Origin: Syntrophomonadaceae bacterium
Lineage (GTDB): Bacteria > Bacillota_D > Dethiobacteria > DTU022
NCBI GenBank assembly: GCA_003551865.1
Contig: PUNU01000188.1
Location: 1 to 9,886 of the forward strand
Length of the DNA stretch: 9,886 nucleotides
Direction: 5' to 3'
In this document: one piece after another, positions 1 to 6,378 of the stretch
How positions within the stretch are numbered: the stretch's first letter is position 1
Layout of the letters: each line of letters begins with the position of its first letter
Notes under the pieces: model-generated
What the model saw: the letters and a program-made list of their open reading frames with translations, nothing else
What the model was told of the DNA's origin: nothing
Database searches by the model: none
Translations under genes and position numbers: made by a program

Positions 1-92
1 CGGCCTTCCAAATCTATTACCTTAAAAATTTTACCTTTTTGGAGCGCAAATGCAGTTCCGCATTTGGGCTCGATAACCTGTTCATCTTTCAT
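1..92 (-). CDS. DUF1989 / urea carboxylase-associated family protein, N-terminus only (cut by window edge)
   Basis: Reading the minus strand from an ATG at 92 gives 30 open codons to the edge of the window. The peptide begins MKDEQVIEPKCGTAF and continues with ALQKGKIFKVIDLEG. The pattern 'I-x-P-x-x-G-x-A-F-x-[LV]-x-K-G-x-x-[FL]-x-[VI]-x-D-x-E-G' matches, as I know it, the start of DUF1989 (urea carboxylase-associated) proteins, whose exact biochemical role is unsettled. A GGATGGTG sequence 5 bases before the ATG could serve as ribosome binding site. The frame is open further upstream, back to a stop inside the baeRF gene, and holds an in-frame TTG, so the start is not certain. It lies 62 bases downstream of the baeRF stop on the same strand and may be cotranscribed with it. 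With only 30 residues visible the family call is tentative. Confidence 0.5.
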   Translation of the reverse strand, partial: MKDEQVIEPKCGTAFALQKGKIFKVIDLEG

Positions 93-154
93 AAAGACAC
101 CATCCAGCAAGTTGAAATTTTGCCATTGCCCACTTTTTGTAAGCTTATTTGCCG

Positions 155-1312
155 CTACCAGCGGAAGATCGCTGCGGCGGGACTTTTATCCGGCATCTGT
201 TCGGCTTCGACGGCATGGACATTCCCCTTGTTTAAAAAGGTCTCGGCCGCCGCCAGGTCGATTAAGTCTTCAGAGTCTGAATCCGGATCATCGCTAACCT
301 CGATTTCTTCAGTTTCCGGATCATACCGGCCCCACTGTTGGACTCCGACAGTGACGAATAGATCATTAATCCGGCCGTAAAAGGATGAAGGCACAATTTC
401 TAAAATGTTCTCGGATGTCTTACCGGTGCCTTTTAACTCCTGGTAGCGGGCTTTTGCCTCTTCTAACTTTTCTTCGAAATAAGGCTTAACAACGTCCCAG
501 GCTTCACTGTGCAGCTCCTGGGCGCTTATATTTTCCGGGTTTCCCTTGATCCCTTTGTCAAACAGCAAGGGGTACTTGCTGGCTTCTTTATACAGGGGAA
601 AAAGAAAATCAACACAGGCCAGCAATAAGGGTGAGTTCTTTTCGTCCAGCATATTAAGCAGCTCCCGGTCGATAAACCGGAAGTATTTTAACATCCTTTC
701 TCTCTGGATGCTGTCGATTTCTCCTCCGTGGCCATAATAGATGGCTGTGCGTGTGCCGTTTGCTGCCGGGGCCCTGGTGTGAAACTGCAGGTAGTGCTCG
801 GGCAGTTCGCCACCAAACTCTTCTTCGAACTTCCTTATAATATCGCTCAAGTCCACCTCTTCAACCATGCCCCGGGTGCCGCGCAGCAGGCGGGCATCTT
901 TCTGGCTGAGGGCCAGGACGTAAAACTGGCCGTCTACAGAGAGCAGGCCAAACAGCGGTTTTAAGTGAAAAGAGTTTCTGACCACTGCCAGTTCGTCAAA
1001 CTCGACCGGCAGCCGGTAATATTTGGAAAAGTCCTCGGTGATAAAATAGGCCAACCCTTCGCTCTGGTTTGCCCAAAAGTAGGAATCGTCAATAAGCTTT
1101 TTGGCCGGTTCAAGAATCCTATTTTGTTCCGGTGTTTCAAATCCTCTTGCTTCCAGCAGGTCCTCGGCCCTGGTAACCAGGTTTTTAAAGCGAATTGCAT
1201 TCTCCTTGGCTTTTTCTCGCCCTTTTTGAGTGGGCATATAAAATGAAATACACGGCTCTTTACCTCTTTGGGTCAAAAGCAGTTCCAGTTCTTCTCTATT
1301 GAAAAGTTCCAT
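155..1312 (-). CDS. baeRF-family protein (bacterial archaeo-eukaryotic release factor-like; eRF1/Pelota-related)
   Basis: This 385-residue cytosolic protein resembles the baeRF superfamily, bacterial relatives of eRF1/Pelota that are proposed, not generally proven, to act in translation termination or ribosome rescue. Family-like features are: an N-terminal segment with CISFYMPT (21-28) followed by an R-x-K-N-L helix (41-45); a middle region with FHTRAP (177-182), a GHGG loop (194-197) and the helix R-x-x-x-L-K-Y-F-R-F-I-D-R-E-L; the stretch PLLLACVDFLFPLY (228-241); and a C-terminal domain ending MPDKSPAAAIFRW, which fits the usual 'AAhxRY' ending. A strongly acidic stretch (about 332-352) precedes the last strand. 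Two starts overlap, GTG at 1315 and ATG at 1312. AGGAGG lies 7 bases before the ATG, so 1312 is preferred. The subfamily (3- or 7-like) is not resolved. The GHGG loop is the best candidate for a functional tip equivalent to GGQ; that is inference. Confidence 0.75.
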   Translation of the reverse strand: MELFNREELELLLTQRGKEPCISFYMPTQKGREKAKENAIRFKNLVTRAEDLLEARGFETPEQNRILEPAKKLIDDSYFWANQSEGLAYFITEDFSKYYRLPVEFDELAVVRNSFHLKPLFGLLSVDGQFYVLALSQKDARLLRGTRGMVEEVDLSDIIRKFEEEFGGELPEHYLQFHTRAPAANGTRTAIYYGHGGEIDSIQRERMLKYFRFIDRELLNMLDEKNSPLLLACVDFLFPLYKEASKYPLLFDKGIKGNPENISAQELHSEAWDVVKPYFEEKLEEAKARYQELKGTGKTSENILEIVPSSFYGRINDLFVTVGVQQWGRYDPETEEIEVSDDPDSDSEDLIDLAAAETFLNKGNVHAVEAEQMPDKSPAAAIFRW

Positions 1313-1345
1313 CACTGCACCTCCTTCTAAAAATATTGTGGCCTT

Positions 1346-1411
1346 TTATGGTGTTCCTGTCAAATTACCGCCGGAGCCTGTAGTCCATTCCTCGTCTTCG
1401 GCCTGTTCCAT
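1346..1411 (-). CDS. possible very small ORF (21 aa) upstream of the baeRF gene
   Basis: An ATG at 1411 on the minus strand, 4 bases after AAAAGGC, opens a 21-codon frame that starts MEQAEDEEW and ends SGGNLTGTP before a TAA. It ends 33 bases before the baeRF ATG and would share its transcript. The same frame stays open upstream for 17 more codons (reading CQRYSPAYSKLKGK just before the ATG) to a TAA at 1457-1459, without an ATG, GTG or TTG. The composition looks protein-like, not random, so this could be the remnant of a slightly longer small protein that has lost its start, a leader peptide, or chance. I do not recognise a family. Confidence 0.3.
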   Translation of the reverse strand: MEQAEDEEWTTGSGGNLTGTP

Positions 1412-1474
1412 TTTGCCTTTTAGCTTGCTATAGGCCGGCGAGTACCTTTGGCAGGTTTAGTTTCCGGTCACATT

Positions 1475-1481
1475 TATTATA
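1475..1481. promoter_or_regulatory. overlapping divergent -10 boxes between baeRF and aminotransferase genes
   Basis: The minus strand reads a perfect TATAAT (1481 to 1476) and the plus strand TATTAT (1475-1480), shifted by one base. This is the only strong -10 candidate in the 298-bp divergent spacer. It would start a minus transcript near 1470, about 58 bases before the small ORF, and a plus transcript near 1487, about 125 bases before the aminotransferase ATG. No good -35 hexamer is found at 17 bp on either side; on the plus strand TTGGCA (1448-1453) is 21 bp away. The assignment rests on the -10 alone. Confidence 0.4.
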
Positions 1482-1564
1482 GCGTATCGCTCGGGCAATA
1501 GAGGACCCCGAAGACAAAGCAATATGCCTGCTGTTTGCTCCGAGACTCGATTGGTGATATGTTT

Positions 1565-1618
1565 ATGGCGGTGGAATTTTTTAAAAAACACGCACAGCGG
1601 GGTTGGGAAAATGCCTGA
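1565..1618 (+). CDS. possible 17-codon leader ORF overlapping the aminotransferase start
   Basis: An ATG at 1565, 6 bases after GGTGAT, opens the peptide MAVEFFKKHAQRGWENA and stops at TGA 1616-1618. The stop lies 8 bases past the A of the aminotransferase ATG, in a different frame. Such an overlap would permit translational coupling, which would help because the aminotransferase itself has only a weak Shine-Dalgarno. No attenuator hairpin and no run of one amino acid codon supports classic attenuation. It may be chance. Confidence 0.22.
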   Translation: MAVEFFKKHAQRGWENA

Positions 1619-3002
1619 CAAAATTTTGCTTGAAGAAAACATTGATCGGATCGAAATGCCGGAAAACCTGGCTATTGGCTTGATGGTGGCCAGGCAGCGG
1701 GAAAAGTGTTTGACAGTTGGCTGTAAGTTTGATTACTACGGGTTTGCATTCGGGCAATCTCCTTTCCCGCCACCGGAACCGCTGGCCCGGGCGCTGGCTG
1801 AAGCAGCCGGCAACAGCGGTTATGCAGACGCCGAGGGAATGTTTAAACTGCGTGAAGCTGCAGCCCGGTTTAATGCAAGACATTTAGGATTGGAAGCCGA
1901 TCCGGAAAGGATTGTTGTCGGGCCGGGAACCAAGGGGCTAATTTTTTTGCTCTTAAGCATCATCAGCGGCGAACTGATTATTCCTGTGCCCTCCTGGATA
2001 GGTTATGCACCGCAGGCCCGCTTTTTGGGAAAGACTTATCATTTGCTGCCGCTCAAGCGTGAAAATGATTACAAGCTCACTGCCGGGCAGCTTGAAGCTT
2101 TTCTGGCCGAAAGGCCTGGTAAACAACACCTGCTTGTTCTGAATAACCCTCATAACCCAACCGGCCAGGTATACAGCAGTGAAGAACTATCAACAATCAC
2201 TGCGGTATGCAGAAAATATGGAACTATCGTCCTGGCTGATGAAATATATGCTCTGACTGCATTTAATTTCGCTGAATATGTCAGTATGGGGGCAATTTAT
2301 CCGGAAGGCGCTTTTGTATTAAACGGGCTTTCCAAGGATCACTCGGCAGGAGGTTACAGGTTGGGGATTTGCCGCCTGCCCGATACCGACTGCCGAAAGA
2401 TGCGCAGGGATTTTCAGAAACTGGCAGCAACGGTTTACACAAATGTTACGACCCCCGTGCAGCTGGCGGCGGCCGCCGCCTACAGCGCCGGGGAGGAAAT
2501 TGACCGCTACTTCGTTGCGACCAGGAAGATCCACAGCATTATGGGCCTTGCTCTGCAGGAAAGTTTTGCCGCAATAAACGGCCTGCAAATGTCAAAACCG
2601 GCCGGGGGATTTTACTTTTATGTCAGTTTTAACAGTTTAAGGGACGAACTTTATAAATGCGGCGTAGTTAATGCAAACCAGCTGTGCCGGGCCCTGATGT
2701 CACATCCCTATCATATCGCCACTGTAACCGGTGATGCACTGCTCCTGCCTCCTGAAGATTTTGGAGCGCGAATTGCCTATGTGGATTATGATGGCCGTAA
2801 AGCATACGAGGCTTACCTCGCTTCCCCTCCCCGGAACAGGAATGAAGAAGCCGCTTTTGCCCGGAAATATGCGCCGATGATGTTTGAAGGAGCGGAAGCT
2901 CTCACCAGGTTTGTTTCCGATCTAAAGGATGGTAAACTTAAAGAAAAACTGGCAGATCAGCCTGTAAACGAGGAATACCCCGCGGACGATCGGGGTGCTT
3001 AA
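1611..3002 (+). CDS. pyridoxal-phosphate-dependent aminotransferase, class I/II (fold type I)
   Basis: A 463-residue enzyme of the aspartate aminotransferase superfamily, expected to move an amino group between an amino acid and a 2-oxo acid in the cytosol. The PLP site is complete: NNPHNPTG at 178-185, D210 and Y213 in ADEIY for the pyridine ring, K242 in LSKDHSAGGYRLG as the Schiff-base lysine, R250 of the same motif for the phosphate, and R387 in FGARIA as the likely substrate-carboxylate arginine. It is longer than typical 390-400 residue members because of about 70 residues after R387, containing DYDGRKAYEAYL and an acidic tail. Substrate cannot be told from sequence. ATG 1611 is chosen because the 29 residues encoded from an upstream ATG at 1524 look non-coding; the ribosome site (GGGGTTGGG) is weak. 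It is divergent from baeRF and convergent with the PurL-like gene, so probably monocistronic. Confidence 0.88.
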   Translation: MPDKILLEENIDRIEMPENLAIGLMVARQREKCLTVGCKFDYYGFAFGQSPFPPPEPLARALAEAAGNSGYADAEGMFKLREAAARFNARHLGLEADPERIVVGPGTKGLIFLLLSIISGELIIPVPSWIGYAPQARFLGKTYHLLPLKRENDYKLTAGQLEAFLAERPGKQHLLVLNNPHNPTGQVYSSEELSTITAVCRKYGTIVLADEIYALTAFNFAEYVSMGAIYPEGAFVLNGLSKDHSAGGYRLGICRLPDTDCRKMRRDFQKLAATVYTNVTTPVQLAAAAAYSAGEEIDRYFVATRKIHSIMGLALQESFAAINGLQMSKPAGGFYFYVSFNSLRDELYKCGVVNANQLCRALMSHPYHIATVTGDALLLPPEDFGARIAYVDYDGRKAYEAYLASPPRNRNEEAAFARKYAPMMFEGAEALTRFVSDLKDGKLKEKLADQPVNEEYPADDRGA

Positions 3003-3015
3003 AGCCACGAATAGA

Positions 3016-3051
3016 AGCTGGCAAAAGCCGGCTAATTCATGTTTTCTTTTT
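3016..3051 (+). terminator. probable rho-independent terminator after the aminotransferase
   Basis: AGCTGGC (3016-3022) and GCCGGCT (3027-3033) form a 7-bp stem with one G-T pair around an AAAA loop. It is followed after 6 bases by a T-rich stretch (GTTTTCTTTTT). It starts 14 bases after the aminotransferase stop and lies in the 75-bp gap between convergent genes. The gap before the T tract is longer than in ideal terminators. Confidence 0.5.
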
Positions 3052-3077
3052 CAAGAAAGTGCGCAGGCGGGAAAGGT

Positions 3078-4169
3078 TTACTCGAAAAGCTCCGGCGGCG
3101 GCTCGTGAGGTATGCGGGCTACCTCCTGGGAGCCGTAAGTAAATACCGCTTCGTTGTCAGCGGTGATTTCCCCGATCTCGGCAACTGCAACACCTTTGGA
3201 CCGTGCAGTTTCCATAACTTCGCCCGTATCTTCCGGAGCTACCTGGAAAAGCATGCGGGCCTGGGTTTCACAGATCAGGATCTCTTCCGGGGTTGAGCCT
3301 TCCATCTTGACCGGTACTGAGGCCAAATCGATCCGGGCGCCCAGTGCGCCGAAACGGGCCGATTCGCTTACCGCGGCGCCGATTCCGGCCGCTCCCAGGT
3401 CGGAACAGGCGTTAATTTTGCCGCCGGTAATTGCCGCCAGTGCCGCTTCCATCGTAGCTTTTTCTTCGTCGAAAAGGGCCATGGCAGGCCGCATTTCACT
3501 GACCAGTCCGGCCCGGTAGAGGGTGTCGTTGCCGTCGTTGCCGGTTTCGCCGAGGAGGATAATCCGATCTCCCGCTCTTTTAGCCGGCTTGGTAAGCGGT
3601 TCATCGATCACCAGACGCCCGATTACTGCCGCCACTACTGCGGGCACAATATCACTGAAAGAGGTGGAAAGACCTCCGCCGACCACGAAAACTCCCATTT
3701 TTTCGCACATATCACGGATCCCTTTGACAATAAGATTGACCCTTTGCCCGCTGGTCATTCTTTCACACTGACCGCAGGTGCATTTTCCGTCGAAACCGCA
3801 GGAACCGACAATTACTTCCTGGTGCAAAGGACGGGTTCCGATGAAGTCCAGCAAAAACAGGGGCCGCCCTCCCATGGCCACCACGTCCCTCATCGCCCCT
3901 CCGGCCCCGGTAGCCGCGCTGTCGTAAGGGCGGGGAACGCAGGGCGAACAATGACTTTCCATCTTGGCCACCACGAGGCCTTCATCATCGGGCATTTGGA
4001 AAACAGCCGCATCATCGTTGGCATCGGGCCCAATCAGGAGTTTGCCGGGGGAGTCTTTGCCCACCGCTTTATTCAACTCCTTGAAGATCCCGAAATCAAT
4101 AGCCTTGTCTATATTATGGTGTAGATGAACAAACAGGCCGTGCATTAAAGCTCGCTCAACAGTGTTCAT
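3078..4169 (-). CDS. stand-alone half-length PurL-like protein (PurM/AIR synthase superfamily ATP-binding protein)
   Basis: This 363-residue protein has the N-terminal plus C-terminal fold pair of the PurM superfamily, and its motifs follow PurL (FGAM synthetase large subunit) more than PurM, HypE, SelD or ThiL. Motifs are: NDDAAVF (51-57), K-M-ESH (69-73) followed by P-Y-D-S-AATGAGGAMRD, VVGGGLS (162-168), GNDGND (210-215), SDLGAAG (256-262) and ETQARML (301-307). The last two match PurL 'DMGAAG' and 'SESQERML'. Bacterial PurL is about 740 residues with two such units; here only one is present. The PurL signature ESHNHP is changed to ESHCSP (C74, with C77 next), and a C-x5-C-x-C-x2-C cluster occupies 124-135 (C124, C130, C132, C135). 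ATG 4169 has AGGAGG 8 bases upstream; a 31-codon in-frame extension to 4262 looks non-coding. No purine genes adjoin it. The reaction is unknown; FGAM synthesis is unlikely for this half alone. Confidence 0.75.
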   Translation of the reverse strand: MNTVERALMHGLFVHLHHNIDKAIDFGIFKELNKAVGKDSPGKLLIGPDANDDAAVFQMPDDEGLVVAKMESHCSPCVPRPYDSAATGAGGAMRDVVAMGGRPLFLLDFIGTRPLHQEVIVGSCGFDGKCTCGQCERMTSGQRVNLIVKGIRDMCEKMGVFVVGGGLSTSFSDIVPAVVAAVIGRLVIDEPLTKPAKRAGDRIILLGETGNDGNDTLYRAGLVSEMRPAMALFDEEKATMEAALAAITGGKINACSDLGAAGIGAAVSESARFGALGARIDLASVPVKMEGSTPEEILICETQARMLFQVAPEDTGEVMETARSKGVAVAEIGEITADNEAVFTYGSQEVARIPHEPPPELFE

Positions 4170-4307
4170 AGAAATATCCTCCTTTTCCGGGCGCTTAAAC
4201 CAATTATAAACTATTCTAAGGCAGGAAGGGAACAGAAGGCGGAACCAATAAAATATCCTCATGATAATCAGTTGATGTTTTTCACCTACATTTTCATTCT
4301 TTCAGAT

Positions 4308-4321
4308 GGTATTATAATACC
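4308..4321. promoter_or_regulatory. 14-bp perfect palindrome with back-to-back -10 boxes
   Basis: GGTATTATAATACC is its own reverse complement, so TATAAT is present on the plus strand (4313-4318) and on the minus strand (4316 to 4311). It lies 139 bases upstream of the PurL-like ATG and 160 bases upstream of the polX GTG, so it can serve both divergent genes. The -35 candidates are weak: TTTTCA at 4291-4296 on plus (spacer 16), TTGTAG at 4341 to 4336 on minus (spacer 19). It could also be an operator for a dimeric repressor. Confidence 0.45.
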
Positions 4322-4340
4322 AGGTTTTCTTTTAGCTACA

Positions 4341-4424
4341 ACTTCCGGCGGCCCGGTCACGAAATTTAACGAAAAATGATATTAAATACCACTTGGAGTA
4401 AACTACCCGGCCGCCACTGGAAGT
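4341..4424. repeat. imperfect inverted repeat / stem-loop upstream of polX
   Basis: ACTTCC-GGCGGCC (4341-4353) pairs with GGCCGCC-ACT-GGAAGT (4409-4424): 13 base pairs interrupted by a 3-base bulge, with one or two further G-C pairs possible after a mismatch. The enclosed loop of about 55 bases is AT-rich, unlike the GC-rich arms. In RNA it would be a long stem in the polX 5' leader, ending 56 bases before the GTG. There is no T tract, so it is not a simple terminator. Confidence 0.4.
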
Positions 4425-4480
4425 CGAAAGCGCCGTGAGAGCGGGAAGGTTAATATTATCTAATTGATGGGGAGAAGGCA

Positions 4481-6220
4481 GTGGAGAAACAGGGTACGGC
4501 AAAAATTCTTGAAGAAATCGGAACTCTTCTGGAGCTCAAGGGTGAAAATCCCTTTAAGAGCAGGGCTTATTACAATGCGGCCCGCACCGTGGAGATGATT
4601 GGTGAAGAAGAGCTGGAAAAGCTTGTCCGGGAGGACAAGTTGAAAGATGTCAAGGGCATCGGTTCGGCGATTAACGAGAAAATCAAAGAGTTAATCCTTA
4701 CCGGCAGGTTGTCCTATTATGATGAGCTGAAAGCGAGCGTTCCCGAGGGCCTCCTCGAGATGCTGAAAGTGCCCGGCCTCGGCCCCCGCAAGGTCAAATC
4801 TCTCTATGAAATGCTGGAAATAACCAACCTGGCGGAACTGGAATATGCCTGCCGGGAAAACCGGCTGGTCAACCTGCAGGGTTTCGGGGCGAAAACCCAG
4901 GACAATATTCTTGAAGGTATTGAATTTTTACGCCGCTACCAGGGACGCATTTTCCACAATGAAGCACGAAAGGTTGCCGATAAACTGACGGAGGAGATCA
5001 AAAAAATCCCCGTCCTGGTGGAGCTAAGCCTGGCCGGGAGCATCCGCCGCTGCCGGGAAATCGTAAAAGATATCGATCTGGTTGCTTCTTCAAATGAACC
5101 GGGCCGCCTGGCCCGCCGGTTTACTGAGCTGTCCCTGGTTGCCGAGGTGATCGCCCTCGGTGACACGAAGGCTTCCGTTCAGCTGCAGGAGGGGATCAAC
5201 GCCGATCTGCGCGTTGTGGAAAAAGATAAGTTTCCCTACGCCCTTCACCATTTCACCGGCAGCAAAGAACACAACACCGCCCTGCGCCACCGGGCCAAAG
5301 GTATGGGACTAAAAATTAACGAATACGGCCTTTTTAGAAATGATGATCTCATAGTTTGCAAAAACGAAACCGAATTTTTCGGAGCCCTGGGGCTTTCCTA
5401 TATACCTCCTGAGCTGCGCGAGAACAACGGCGAGATCGAAGCCGCTGAAAAGGATAGCCTGCCGGTTCTTCTAGAAGAAAATGATATACGCGGCATCTTT
5501 CATGTCCATTCTGTATACAGCGACGGCTTGAATACCCTGGAAGAAGTGGTGCGTTACTGCCGGGATGCAGGATATGAATATGTCGGGATCAGTGACCACA
5601 GCCAGTCGGCCTATTATGCCGGCGGCCTCAAAGAAGACGACTTAAAAAGACAGCGTGAAGAGATCGAAGCCCTGCGTGAAAAATACCCCGCGGTGAGTAT
5701 ATTCAGCGGGGTGGAATCGGATATACGCTCCGACGGAACCCTCGATTATCCGGACGAAATCCTTGAACAACTTGACTTTGTAATTGCCTCTGTTCACTCC
5801 GGGCTTAAGATGGAGCGTTCCAAAATGACCGGGCGGGTTCTGCATGCCCTGGCCAACCCCCTTGTCACCATGCTCGGCCATCCCACCAACCGGCTTTTGC
5901 TAGGCCGGGACAGCTCACCTCTGGAGCTGGAGAAAATATTCCAGGCGGCCCGGGAAAACGGGGTCATATTGGAGCTTAACGCCAGCCCGGCCCGCCTTGA
6001 CCTTGACTGGCGGCACCTGAAAAGAGTGAAAGAGATGGGCCTGCAGGTTTCGATCAATCCCGATGCCCACAGGCTTGAATCTTTCCATGATACAGTCCTG
6101 GGAGTGGCTATCGCCCGCAAGGGCTGGTTGGAGAAAAAAGACGTTTTTAATACCCTTCCCGGCCGCGAGGTCGAAAAATACCTTGATAAAAGGCGCCGTG
6201 CCATGCGGGGAGACAATTAA
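4481..6220 (+). CDS. polX: family X DNA polymerase with C-terminal PHP domain
   Basis: A 579-residue bacterial/archaeal PolX, close in length to Bacillus subtilis PolX (about 570). Family members fill short gaps in base excision repair; the PHP domain provides Mn-dependent 3'-5' exonuclease and AP-endonuclease activity. The N-terminal lyase-like and helix-hairpin-helix part has KGIGSAI (58-64), VPGLGPRKV (97-105) and LQGFGAKT (132-139). The palm carries GSIRR (186-190), catalytic D197 and D199 in DIDLV, and third Asp D242 in NADLRVV. The thumb has FTGSKEHNTALRHRA (258-272). The PHP domain (about 336-560) keeps all nine expected metal ligands: H341, H343, D348, H373, E412, H439, H467, D528 and H530. 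The start is GTG 4481 with GGGGAG 6 bases before it. It is divergent from the PurL-like gene and tail-to-tail with dinB, and probably transcribed alone. Confidence 0.95.
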   Translation: MEKQGTAKILEEIGTLLELKGENPFKSRAYYNAARTVEMIGEEELEKLVREDKLKDVKGIGSAINEKIKELILTGRLSYYDELKASVPEGLLEMLKVPGLGPRKVKSLYEMLEITNLAELEYACRENRLVNLQGFGAKTQDNILEGIEFLRRYQGRIFHNEARKVADKLTEEIKKIPVLVELSLAGSIRRCREIVKDIDLVASSNEPGRLARRFTELSLVAEVIALGDTKASVQLQEGINADLRVVEKDKFPYALHHFTGSKEHNTALRHRAKGMGLKINEYGLFRNDDLIVCKNETEFFGALGLSYIPPELRENNGEIEAAEKDSLPVLLEENDIRGIFHVHSVYSDGLNTLEEVVRYCRDAGYEYVGISDHSQSAYYAGGLKEDDLKRQREEIEALREKYPAVSIFSGVESDIRSDGTLDYPDEILEQLDFVIASVHSGLKMERSKMTGRVLHALANPLVTMLGHPTNRLLLGRDSSPLELEKIFQAARENGVILELNASPARLDLDWRHLKRVKEMGLQVSINPDAHRLESFHDTVLGVAIARKGWLEKKDVFNTLPGREVEKYLDKRRRAMRGDN

Positions 6221-6337
6221 CCGGCAAGTTGATCCCGGAGAAACCAGGCGACTCCCCCGGGAAAAAACAGCCACGTAAACTGCCGGCCTCTTTTGAACGG
6301 GTGAAAATAATGACCCCGGGTGTCAAATATTACCCGG
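6221..6337. repeat. inverted repeats between polX and dinB (possible termination region)
   Basis: The 158-bp gap between these convergent genes holds CCGGCA (6221-6226) pairing with TGCCGG (6281-6286), the latter followed by CCTCTTTT, and nested within it CCCGG (6234-6238) pairing with CCGGG (6257-6261). A separate CCGGGT (6316-6321) / ACCCGG (6332-6337) hairpin has a 10-base loop. None has a proper T tract, so terminator function for either gene is only suspected. Confidence 0.3.
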
Positions 6338-6378
6338 CTTACCGTTTAAGGGTTAAAAAAGTGTCGGTAAATCAAAGC

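Larger units (their letters stand above)
4170..4480. other. 311-bp divergent intergenic region (PurL-like / polX)
   Basis: I see no convincing gene here. The region holds the palindromic -10 element (4308-4321), a large imperfect inverted repeat (4341-4424), and a TATTAT at 4454-4459 just before the polX ribosome site that could be another -10 but lacks a -35. Confidence 0.5.

Noticed and set aside
39..380. 113-codon plus-strand frame over the left edge and the end of baeRF
   Set aside because: It overlaps two better supported minus-strand genes and has Ser/Arg-rich antisense composition.
1524..1610. 29-residue N-terminal extension of the aminotransferase from ATG 1524
   Set aside because: No good ribosome site and the peptide looks like translated non-coding DNA; ATG 1611 fits the usual N-terminus better.
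4170..4262. 31-codon in-frame N-terminal extension of the PurL-like gene
   Set aside because: The encoded peptide (many aromatic and basic residues) does not match the family, and a strong AGGAGG lies 8 bases before the internal ATG at 4169.
5794..6216. 140-codon antisense frame inside polX
   Set aside because: It is a shadow of a strongly supported gene, rich in Arg and Ser as expected for antisense translation, with no ribosome site or family resemblance. The same holds for the other antisense or out-of-frame ORFs inside the named genes.
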